NCBI GenBank assembly: GCA_001465935.1
Contig: LNKV01000053.1
Span: 98,680-162,679, forward strand
DNA from: Clarireedia homoeocarpa
Lineage: Eukaryota > Ascomycota > Leotiomycetes > Helotiales > Rutstroemiaceae
DNA: 64,000 nt
Direction of reading: 5' to 3'
Within the stretch, counting starts at the first letter, position 1. Each line of letters starts with the position of its first letter. A program made the translations under genes and the position numbers. The notes below the pieces were generated by a model. The model saw only the letters and a list, made by a program, of their open reading frames with translations. It ran no database searches and was not told where the DNA came from. Below are positions 34,955-44,323 of this stretch, in pieces.

Positions 34955-36340
34955 ATGTCTGGCCCCACGAAATACATACTGGTGTCTCTACCAACATCTA
35001 TATCTCAATCGAACGACCGAGACGAAGCTCTTACCACTCTACGGTCCACGGTAACTACGGATAATGGAATCACTATCCCCTTCAAGATTCCCGAGTTTAA
35101 GATCGGTACCCTAGACGCCTTAGTTGGACAAGCAGATGATTTAGCAAAGTTGGAAGGCGCTTGTCAAGGCGTTGTAGCAAAGGTCGGAGACTCACTGCGA
35201 AATTTACTAGAAGGGGATGAGAGCAAAATCTCACAGCAGAAGACAGTCAATGATAGTGAGTAGGGAGCGGACTGACTCGAGGGCGATGGCTGATTGATTG
35301 TCTACAGAACCGGCGGATCAATACCTTCGCACCTTTTCATGGAATAAAGTCAAGTATCGCGCGGACAAGCCGCTCGCAGAACTCATCGACCTATTACAGA
35401 AGGTTGGTATGCACTTCAAGGATGACGGGGTGTGGGCTGATGAGATTTTAGGAACTCGTCAGTATTGACAACGATGTCAAGAGCAAGATGAACCAGTACA
35501 ATCAAGTCAAGTCGAACCTTACGGCTTTACAACGAAAACAGACGTGAGTACATGAACCTGAGAGGATGAAATATATACTGATTCTGCATAGAGGGAATCT
35601 TTCAACCAAATCTCTTACACCAGTTGTCGACCCCAAGTTATTGGTGCAAGACTCTGAATACCTTGAAACACACCTTGTCGTTGTTCCAACAAACGTAAAG
35701 AAAGACTTTCTTAAAACCTACGAGACGATATCGCCTATGGTAGTCCCACGGTCTTCCGTTGAAGTTACTCATGATGAAGAGTTCACGTTATTTGCGGTTA
35801 CGACATTCAAAAAGCACAGCGCAGAGTTCCAATTAAAATGCAGAGAGAACAAGTGGACTCCTCGTGATTACAAGTATGTTGAAGGTGGAAAGGAAGAAGA
35901 ACAGAGGGAAGTCGAGCGTGTAGAAAAGGATGAACGAAAGGTGTGGGGTGAGGCATTAAGGCTGAGTCGAACTGGTTGGAGTGAGAGTGTGATGATCTGG
36001 ATACATGTTTTGACCTTGAGGGTGTTTGTTGAAACAGTTTTAAGATATGGATTGCCTTTAGACTTCGTCTGTGGTCTAATTAAGGTATTTGTAATCTACA
36101 GCCCACTGTCGGTATCATGCTAACGGTTCATAGTCAAATCCTAAAGGTGCAAAGAAGGCGAAAACAGCCCTTGATTCGGCATATTCTTACTTAGGAGGAA
36201 ATGCGTTTGGCCGTGATAAGAAAGGAAAGGCATTAAAGGATGATTCCACCTTGTCGTCAGAAATAGCAGCAGCTGGAATGGGGGGAGGAGAAGGTAATGA
36301 ATATACGGCCTATGTCTATTACGAATTCGAGATCATATAG
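34955..36340 (+). CDS. VMA5: V-type proton ATPase subunit C
   Basis: Five exons (34955-35255, 35308-35402, 35452-35543, 35592-36084, 36134-36340) encode 395 residues. The start MSGPTKYILVSLPTSISQSN, the middle (VVDPKLLVQDSEYLETHLVV, SPMVVPRSSVEVTHDEEFTL) and the end (AYSYLGGNAFGRDKKGK, YVYYEFEII) are characteristic of V-ATPase subunit C. This peripheral-stalk subunit bridges V1 and Vo and is released during reversible disassembly when glucose is low (known from yeast). All introns are 48-52 nt; the donor GTTGGT at 35403 is weak but is the only one giving the frame LLQK|ELVS. Length agrees with the family (about 390). The cytosolic protein acts at the vacuole and endosome membrane. Confidence 0.95.
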
Positions 36341-36907
36341 ATATTATGGAGAAGATATGAATACGGTGATGGTAGCTGGCGCATGGAAAGGAATGTTCGA
36401 TCGAGTGAAGCAAGCATTTGTATTGTTGTATGGTAGCATTGCAAGATATCAATGAAGCAAGCGTCAGAGAATTGCCCATTATCACTTCAATATACCTACC
36501 TATTCTGCTTGTATATCGTGTTTCATGAGCAATGCAACCTCAACCCCAGCGTGAAACGAAACATTTCTAGAAACCAATCAAGGAGAAACAATTAAAGACC
36601 GAGACCCTAGAAAAGTAGCAAATGCGTGATCACCCTGCCCCACCTGACGCGTTTAGTGCGGGGCAGATTTTCATAGTACAGTGCAAGACCACCAGGACTA
36701 CGAGTACTTCGTAAAACTGCGATATTAAAAGAACCAACTGTCACAGACGACGATCTATAAAGCTTTAGATTTTCCTTTCTCTTAATTTTCACTCATTTCT
36801 TCCCATACAATTTGACAGAGCCGAAGCTCCTCAATTGTATATTTTATTTGCAACTTTCCTACTCAAAGACCAATAACCTCTACAACTCAATTTGCTCAAT
36901 AGTCAAA
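36341..36907. other. Spacer holding the APS kinase promoter
   Basis: This is 567 bp between two plus-strand genes. A GTACTTCGTA word occurs at 36704-36713. No gene is seen; it covers the VMA5 3' UTR and the APS kinase promoter. Confidence 0.5.
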
Positions 36908-37679
36908 ATGGCGACGTATGTTTCTCTCTCCATTTATCTCCTCTCCAGATACTTCCTTGAGATAGCAGACCCCAATCCCAACCCAATCGCTCAACCTCTT
37001 ACCCTATACCAATTCCCCCCACCCCAAACTCAATTCTTTCAAAAGCTAACCCACCCCTTCCAGCAACATAACCTGGCACCCATCCCTCACCCGCTCGGAG
37101 CGTTCCACCTACCGCAAGCAACGCGGCATGACAATCTGGTTCACGGGGCTCTCCGCCTCGGGCAAGTCCACCATCGCCACTGCCCTCGAGCAGCACCTGC
37201 TGCACCTGGGTCTCTCCGCGTACCGTCTCGACGGCGATAACGTGCGCTTCGGACTCAACAAAGACCTCGGCTTCAGCGAAAAAGACCGCAACGAAAACAT
37301 CCGACGCATCGCCGAAGTCGCCAAGCTCTTCGCCGACTCATGCACTATTGCGCTGACGAGCTTCATCTCCCCGTATAAGGCGGACCGCGCTATTGCGAGG
37401 GACTTGCACGCGCAGAGTCAGGGTGGAGAGGGTGATTTGGAGATTCCGTTTATTGAGGTCTTTGTAGATATCCCGGTGGAGGAGGCCGAGAAGAGAGATC
37501 CGAAGGGTTTGTATAAAAAGGCTAGGGCCGGAGAGATTAAGGAGTTTACGGGAATTAGTGCACCGTATGAGGCGCCTGAGAAGCCGGAGATTCATGTGAG
37601 GACGGATCAGTTGAGTGTCGAGGAGTGTGTGGCTAAGATTGTGGGATACTTGGAAGAGAAGAGTTTGTTGAAATTGTAA
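36908..37679 (+). CDS. MET14: Adenylylsulfate (APS) kinase
   Basis: A tiny first exon (36908-36915, ATG plus five bases) is followed by a 148-nt intron and the main exon 37064-37679, giving 207 residues. The protein begins MATNITWHPSLTRSERSTYR. It has the P-loop GLSASGKS (31-38), the APS-kinase signature DGDNVRFGLNKDLGFSEKDR and the switch region FISPYKADRAIARDLH, and ends with VRTDQLSVEECVAKIVGYLE. It phosphorylates adenylylsulfate with ATP to give PAPS in assimilatory sulfate reduction (cytosol). Starting at the internal ATG at 37128 would remove the conserved N-terminal WHPSLTRSER motif, so the two-exon model is preferred. It converges on the thioesterase gene with 199 bp between stops. 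Confidence 0.95.
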
Positions 37680-37878
37680 ATATGAAGCGCATTTGGTTGG
37701 GGAGCTTTGGGGATTGTTTGACATGGATAGAATTCCTACAGCGGTTCTGGAAAAGTGTTCGATAGTTATAGATATTGGAAAGATGGGCCTTCTTCTGATC
37801 ATGTATTTTATGTTTATCAAGGGTCTGATCTATATATCTGTTCTGATCTACCTTCTATTGGTGGTTCCGATTGTCTTC

Positions 37879-38896
37879 TTATGATACTGGATATATTCTA
37901 GCCATATTCTATAGACTCGTTAGCACACTCTCCCAGTTCAAGGACAAAAAAAACTTACCGCTGCCTGTCTAGGCTCTATAAACAGTGCCTCTCCCCTACA
38001 TAATACTTTAGGTGTTTCCCCCTCTCCAACTAAGGTCTCAATGGTTCCCTCAATCCAAGCCTTCCTTCCCTCAACCTTAACCGTCTTGGCTTTCAAAACC
38101 ACATATTGCCCCGCCATCGTCGGCGCCTTATAATCCACTTTTAGCGTAGCGGTCATGCCAATCTTATTTGGCAAAGCCCCAAAACAACACCTCCCCAGCC
38201 CCTCATCAAGCATCGTTGCTAGAAATCCTCCATGCACAATATTCGGATGTCCGCATAAATCCTCACCGAGGTAGGAAATCGAAACGAGTGATTTCCCTCC
38301 AGCTTCAAGCCATACATATGGCGGCACTACAACGCGACCCGGTCCCATCAAGGTTCCTCCCGTAAGATTATGCCCACGTTGTGAAGCGGGGATTCGCAGG
38401 TGCGGTCGTGATTCGCTGAGCTCGGGGCGGGAACGCAGTTCTTTGACGAGAGGGTGATTGTTTATGTATTGCTCGACCTCGATGGCTTTTGGGTCGGTAG
38501 GGGTGAATCTTGTGAGTGTTTCTTCGTCGGTGACGGGTGTAAGTATCTCATTTGCTGTTCGGAAGGCTGGGTAGGCGGCGATGATGAAGCCGGCGGAGGT
38601 AAAAACTACGGCGATTCCGAGGACGTTGATGGCTCGGCGGAAGAAAGATTTACGCTCGAGAGGAGGGTTGGGAAAGGTTGCTGGGATTTGAGTCAGATAT
38701 ATGGGCGATAGATGAGTTGATAATGAGACTTGCCCTCGGCGTTACATAGTCGACGGGATGTAGAGAATGATTGAGGATTAGAAAACTGCAAAGATCTTTT
38801 GGGAGTTACTCTGCCGTGGTATAAAATACTTGGACTTCGAGTAGCGGCTTTGGAGATGCACGCTCGAGGCCACATGAATTGTCGAGAGAATGACAT
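37879..38896 (-). CDS. Hotdog-fold thioesterase (4HBT superfamily, UPF0644-like)
   Basis: Three exons (38896-38734, 38680-37959, 37908-37879) give 304 residues. Intron 1 (53 nt) has a GC donor (GAGG|GCAAGT) and acceptor CCCAG; intron 2 removes a GTAAGT...TATAG segment and adds a ten-codon last exon (NMARIYPVS). The Arg/Ser-rich N-terminus looks like a mitochondrial presequence and is followed by a hydrophobic segment (INVLGIAVVFTSAGFIIAAY). The hotdog domain carries the typical NIVHGGFLATMLDE helix start and TLKVDYKAPT strand. Such proteins hydrolyse acyl-CoA thioesters; the substrate is unknown. It is divergent from the 39691 gene, with 794 bp between starts. The last exon is the least certain part; without splicing the protein ends RQAAVSFFCP. 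Confidence 0.8.
38681..38733 (-). other. GC-AG intron in the thioesterase gene
   Basis: The donor GAGG|GCAAGT is the textbook GC-donor form, and the acceptor is AATCCCAG. Joining G to CA restores Ala and keeps the frame into the hydrophobic segment. Confidence 0.75.
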
Positions 38897-39690
38897 TTTG
38901 GTGGTTGTACTTTTGCTACCTCTGCATACTGGACACTGCTGAACGAATGCGCAAACAGACCCCAATCGTAGAGAAATGGAACGCCCTTTTTCACAGCAAG
39001 TCCAAGATCAACTGCCAGGTGCTTAGGCAAAAGAGAAGGTATTGACACGGAGGCTCTTTCGTTGAGTATGGAAGTATATTGCCGAGGATGAGAAGTCCGG
39101 ATAGACCAAATCTTCTTATTGGCGCCGGCATTAATATTCCCCGACATCTTATCTTATCTTGTCATGCGCTGAGCCATTCCATCCTCCTATGTTCCCCACG
39201 TCGACGTCATTTCAAGAGGAGGAACATTGGAATGGAAGCGGGGAAGAGGCGGGCGAGGGGGGCTCGTAAGATTATCCATGAACAGATAAACAGAACTTCA
39301 CCGAAATACCCCAAGTTAAGCGCTTTACCCGTTCTCTGGGGTAACGGGTACCGGTCTAGCAAGGGGACCTCGTCGAGGTGAATGAATACCCACATGGCCG
39401 TGTACTCAACGGTCCTGAGAAAGAAGTTCCCTGCTTTATCAATACGTGGGATACGACACCGAGTGAATCTGGCTTATGCATCTCGGGATGAAACCAAGGT
39501 AATAGACGGACATTGGTTTGATACCTATCGTGCCTATCATGTGTTACAATCGCATCAATATCGTTCCACCTTTCCAAATATCTTGTTAAGTAACAATCTT
39601 ACAATCAACATAACTTGACTTACTGTTCTTCAATCTTGGGCATTACTACAACATCACAGATTGATCAATCAACCACACAGAATCAACAAC
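38897..39690. promoter_or_regulatory. Divergent spacer between thioesterase and the 39691 gene
   Basis: This is 794 bp between two outward-facing starts. No separate gene is supported; ORFs 39079-39577 are short and unlike coding sequence. Both promoters must lie here. Confidence 0.5.
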
Positions 39691-40200
39691 ATGGCAACCG
39701 TCGACACAGTTCAATTGGGACAGATCCATCCCCCAAAGGAGGACAGCATCGTTGCCTTCCGCAAAATCGAAACCGATCTCAAGAAAATGCTCCAGCATCT
39801 CCGCTACGAGACCGATAGTTCGTCCTCCAATCCCCCCTTCGGTCCCATCCCTTTTCCCCCTCAGATTACCGTAGCTAACCTCCTCCTTCTAGAACACGAG
39901 CCCCAATATTTCAAGCCCGTCGCCCATCTCTCCAATCAGCAACTCACCAACTTCTCTTCTGCCGACTTGAAATCCGTACGCATCGCCACCTCCGCCTACG
40001 GCTTGCACCTCTTCGGCAAGGTCCTGCTTCCCGAGTCCGACAACAAATATTTCATGTTCCGCGCGTTTATCCCAGGGAATCCGGAGGAGGCGAAGTTCCA
40101 TTGCATTCATATGGAGGAGACGGATGTGGGTGGGGTGGAGGGCAAGTATTTTAGGGCGATTTTTGAGGAGGAAGATAAGTTGGAGTGGTTTGATGAGTAG
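39691..40200 (+). CDS. Small protein of unknown function
   Basis: The open frame is 169 residues, but an internal segment (39818-39892) looks like a 75-nt intron: donor GTTCGT, branch-like GCTAAC and acceptor CTTCTAG. Removing it gives 144 residues and replaces a Ser/Pro/Phe run by the direct join YETD-K-HEPQYFKPVAHL. The protein has an N-terminal helix (VAFRKIETDLKKMLQHLRYE), then alternating strands (SVRIATSAYGLHLFGKVLLP, KYFMFRAFIPG), and ends acidic (EEEDKLEWFDE). There is no signal peptide or TM segment. The family is not recognised. Because the intron is a multiple of three, both forms are translatable. Confidence 0.6.
   Translation: MATVDTVQLGQIHPPKEDSIVAFRKIETDLKKMLQHLRYETDSSSSNPPFGPIPFPPQITVANLLLLEHEPQYFKPVAHLSNQQLTNFSSADLKSVRIATSAYGLHLFGKVLLPESDNKYFMFRAFIPGNPEEAKFHCIHMEETDVGGVEGKYFRAIFEEEDKLEWFDE
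39818..39892 (+). other. Probable in-frame 75-nt intron
   Basis: It has the donor GTTCGT, a CT-rich body, branch-like TAGCTAACC at 39871-39879 and the acceptor TTCTAG. Its length is 3 x 25 with no stop codon, so an ORF-based gene finder would miss it. Confidence 0.65.
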
Positions 40201-40653
40201 ATTGTAGTTTGGGGCAGTAGGAAGAAGAGAGCGTAAAGAGGGGAATGTGGAGGATGGGATAGTTCCCGCCAGCGATGGGGAGGCCAGAAGAACGGCAGCA
40301 CGGGAGTTGAATGATGGGAGGTTCTTTATTGGTTTTAGGAGATTGTTGCAGTTCAGGGAATCGATAAGCTGCGGTTGAATTTGACTGTCGACTGTCAGTC
40401 CAATATGAGACCGACAGAAATTGCTGCGGTGCTTCAGACATTCACCCAATGTTATTTGCTATCAGATCACAGACAATCTCAAAGACATGGTGTTTTCCAA
40501 TATTGAATTAACTTTTCATTTCCTTGTCTTACAGAGGTGAACATCTGACTTTTAGCACCGTCAAGGATAATCATTACCAATGCTCTATAATGAGCCGTCT
40601 TCTCAATCATCTGCCCTCAAACCACCCGATCATTTTTAGGTTTACATTTCCCC
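40201..40653. other. Convergent intergenic spacer
   Basis: This is 453 bp between the stops of the 39691 gene (+) and MAK21 (-). ORFs here are antisense readings. Nothing else was recognised. Confidence 0.55.
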
Positions 40654-43600
40654 CTATTTTCCCATATCCTCATCCCCATCCCCATCCAACATAGCAGCAT
40701 AATCGTCCGCAGAAGCGAAAGTAGGAAGATTCTTAAGTCTCCTCTTCTTCTCCCTACTCGTCTCTTTCTTCTTTCCTCCTTTCTCGGTACTCGCTGCTCG
40801 CTGCAGCTCCTTCTCGAATAGCTTGTCCAAATCAGATCCTGCCTCGTCATCACTTCCTTTAAGATCATCTTCGTCTTCATCAAAGATACCTGGGCTTTCA
40901 TCTCCTTCGTCCTCGTCAATGTCTTCCATGTTAACGTCTTCATCTTCGCCTTCGCCTTCGATATCGACTCCTCCGTCCGTTTCTTCGTCTTCAGACATGT
41001 CGAAGTCATCCATATCCAAATCATCGTCGTCGTCATCATCAGGACCTTCAATATCTGGCTTCGATTCAACCAAAGCTTGCCAAATCTCATCCTCATCCTC
41101 ATCCTCATCATCCAAGGCTCCTTTCTTGGCCTCCTTCTTCTTCGCAGGTTGCTTGCTCTTTCCAATCTGACTGAAGTATTTGTGGAAGAAGACTTCATCA
41201 ACTGCAACGTCCTCCGCCTTCTTGCGCCAGAATGCTTCTGAATTAACAGACTGCTGGGCTTGTGCTCCACGACTAGAGACGAAAACTCCACGACTGTCTC
41301 CACCAGCGAGAGGTTGCATAATAGAACTACCCTTTGGTGCTCCGGCTGCTGCTTTCGCATTGCGGTAGACGAATCGATCCAGGAAGTTTGCGAGAGTGTG
41401 AGAGGCCAAATCGGGCTTGGGCGGCATTTTCTCATCATTCAAGAGACGATCGGCGAACAATGAAACAGAAGGGTGGAAATGAGCAAGGAATGGAATCTGT
41501 AGTATGATTAGCATGTGCTCCGCGGATGATCAAATATAACCTACGATTTCCCACAAACAACTTTTATCAGCGTTGCTATGTTCAGGATCACGTTTCCTTC
41601 CATCATAGTGCTCCTGTGGCTTCGGAGAATCGTCAACCTGAGTCTCCGCAGCCTCTCCGTCCTCTGGAACATCGCGGAAGACCTCATCCTCATCCTCGGC
41701 ACTTGCTTCGGGCTCCTTGAACATTGATGCAAGGCCCGGGAATGTGACTTCTAGTTCTCTGACTAAATATAATATACCACAAACAAATGGAGGTTGATGG
41801 AGCGTGATAATTTGCAGCATTCTCTTAACGAAAGCTTTGACACGCTTGATGTTGATGTCATTTTTCAATGACCTGTACAGTAGATTAAGGTATAGTGCAT
41901 GTTTTGACGATGTAATGAGGCGAGGGTCGAGAATAGATTCGTAAAGAGTTCTGTAGAAGCGGTCGACAGCAAGGTGTTTCGTTGTGGCGAATTGTTCGAT
42001 CAACATCAAAGCTTGGATGCTAGTATTAAAGTTTGAAGAGTGTGTGATGCGGAATAGCGTATCCATGTGCTTCTCAAGACTGGAATCATCCGATTTGGAG
42101 AATGGAAAAGCACGGTTGACTCCTGTCAATACCGCTGAAATTAACTTCTCTGTTGTCTCTTCACTGACTTGTTTCGCTTCTTCCTCTTTTGTTAATCTGG
42201 CTTTGGCTTTCTTGCCCATCGGCGCTCCACCCCCTTGGATTTCTCCCTTTTTGTTGAGTGTGAGTGAAGTTGCTGGTTTAACAGGCTCAGGCTTCTTTAG
42301 TAGAGATACGAAAAGGCCGAAGTAGATACCAAGTAGCTTTTTGGCGAGTTCCTCTTGCTTGGTACTGAGAATTGTCTGATTAAGGGTATTGATAGCATAA
42401 TACTTCGCGTGCGAGCTTTGACCAGGACGTAGTAGAAGCTCATTCTCGATGGAATTGACAATAATCGGTTTCATCAATGGATGTGAGGTTTGTAGCTGGA
42501 GCAGGAGATACGATGCACGGGATGCTATCTTCTTCTCCGGATCACCAAGCTTGTTGACCAATAACCGAAGTAAATTCGATTCTTGCTCCGGCTTCTCTTT
42601 CAACAATTCGTAGACATATGTGACCGCCCGCGAACGTGCATACTCGACCTCGTCATTGCACCATACTTCTAGAATTTTAAGCATGTCGAAATAGGATTCC
42701 TTGAGCCAGTCTTCATACGCCCAAGAAATAAGGTGTGCTTTCGTAATGTTCCCGGGTAATCTCTGTCCAAGCTTCCATACTGAAATTGGACTTTGTTGTA
42801 ATGTTCCAAGCAAGCCCGGTTGAGCAGCAAATGTTCGAAGTCGTCTATCAGCCGGGAGAACAACACCAGTCCCGAGTAAATCTTTCATTGCCCCTAGCGC
42901 AGTCACAGCTTGTCCTCTGCTCCTCTTCTTCGCCAAGCCTAAAAGACTTTCGAACGATTTTGTTGTGTGGACAGGGGATTCTTGAACAACCAAAGTTAAA
43001 GCGGAAATTTTATCGGACAATGTACCAGAGGACATAATGGTTGAAAGGAATCGATGTGATGATGTTGCCGAAAGGTGCTTAGAAGAGTAGAGTTTGCTAT
43101 CCTCCTCCATCAATTTTGTCGCATACTCCTTGAGGTTCCTGATTGATTCTTGGTATGGCCCAGATTCACTAAGATCTGGTGATGGAAGGGGTGGGAGTGC
43201 TACAGCATGCCAATCTGCTCGGGCTTCAAACATCTAAAATGGGTCAGTGGACTCAGAATTGAGGATTGGAAGTGCTAACCAGGCGGTTTTTATCTTTCGG
43301 GGATTCTTTTATTTCTACTGGAGACTTCTCTAGGGCCGCTGAGACTTGCTCTGCTACGCTAGTCTCGGATTCAGAAGCTTCCTCCCAGTCATCACCCTCC
43401 CCCTCCTCCTCGGCTTCGTCCTCTTCTACCTCATCCTCATCCACCTGTACTTCTGATGCTTTGCTATCAATTCCGAGACTAGCCACGAATTTTGAGAATT
43501 CGCTTTGGAATTTCTTATCGACCGCTGCTGGCTTCCCCGCGTCCTCGTTCTCCGAATCTGATTGAGCATCGAGCACAAGGTCTAGGTCTTCTTCGGTGCC

Positions 43601-43972
43601 TCCCAACGCCAAGATTTCCTGCAACAATATTTCCCTTTCGGTTGAAGGATCTTGAGACATATTTGATGAGCCATTCGTCTTTTCCTTTGCATTCCCCTCC
43701 GCATCTCTCTTCGTTCCCCGGCGCGATTCTTGCGGCTTAGACTTTCGCTTTGAGCTTTCTTGTTTGCTAGAATTATCCAGCTTTTCTTGTTTCGTTGACT
43801 TTACAGCAGTTGCATCCAGCTTTTTTTGTCCATTTCCTTTTGCTAAACCTTGCTCAATTTTCTCCGTCAATGCTGATAGAGTATTTTCATCAAAAGAGGG
43901 AATATCTTGGTCGTTTGCGGTTGCGGAAACCTTTGCGCCTGGCGCTTTCGACGGCTTTCGGTGTTTCCCCAT
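40654..43972 (-). CDS. MAK21: Ribosome biogenesis protein Mak21/Noc1 (CBF/Mak21 domain)
   Basis: Three exons (43972-43280, 43233-41545, 41496-40654) encode 1074 residues; both introns (46-48 nt) are phase 0. The N-terminus (MGKHRKPSKAPGAK) is basic and is followed by a Lys/Ser- and Glu-rich nuclear linker. The alpha-solenoid body matches Noc1, for example ADWHAVALPPLPSPDLSESG, KAHLISWAYEDWLKESYFDM and ASYLLLQLQTSHPLMKPIIV. The CBF/Mak21 domain lies at about residues 590-770 (STKQEE..., KHALYLNLLYRSLKNDINIK, PPFVCGILYLVRELEVTFPG). The tail is Asp/Glu-rich and ends KKRRLKNLPTFASADDYAAM. Noc1 with Noc2 escorts early pre-60S particles in the nucleolus. The 19-residue in-frame extension upstream of 43972 is probably 5' UTR. 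It is divergent from the mitochondrial ProRS gene. Confidence 0.95.
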
Positions 43973-44323
43973 ACTGATTGACAATTTTAACCACCAAAGA
44001 CAAGACTTGGAAAGTGTAGTCGCAGACAATCTTCCACGAAAGCAGAAGTTCTACCGTGTTGAAAATAAAATCTAGAAGCTTGGAACTGCGATAAGATTTC
44101 AAACCTTTTTTTTTAGACAGATGCCGACCGGAATAAGGTTTTGCCGATGACCCGTCCCGGTCACATTAATTTCTCTGCTTCATGGGTTTGGGCTTCACAC
44201 ACTCACTTTCTATCAGTTCTTTGATCTCTCGTCTCTTCCGACCATGGTTTGATAAGCTTGCATGTAGGGCCTTTAGTATTCATTCATCCGCAATACTCAC
44301 ACTCTAGCTGATTCGAACATATC
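43973..44323. promoter_or_regulatory. Compact divergent promoter, MAK21 / mitochondrial ProRS
   Basis: Only 351 bp separate the two starts. A poly-T run (44106-44114) and CCGACCGG-like sequence (44125-44135) sit in the middle. Co-regulation of ribosome assembly and mitochondrial translation is possible but only inferred from the arrangement. Confidence 0.5.

Noticed and set aside
37128..37679. APS kinase starting at 37128 as a single-exon gene
   Set aside because: It lacks the conserved N-terminal WHPSLTRSER motif, which the upstream part of the exon and the 8-nt first exon supply.
40823..41368. Plus-strand Ser-rich ORFs antisense to MAK21
   Set aside because: They are antisense readings of Asp/Glu codons (poly-Ser); no independent evidence.
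40617..41438. 273-codon minus-strand ORF overlapping MAK21 exon 3
   Set aside because: It is a shifted frame of the acidic, GAT/GAG-rich MAK21 tail; the true frame carries the conserved C-terminal motif.
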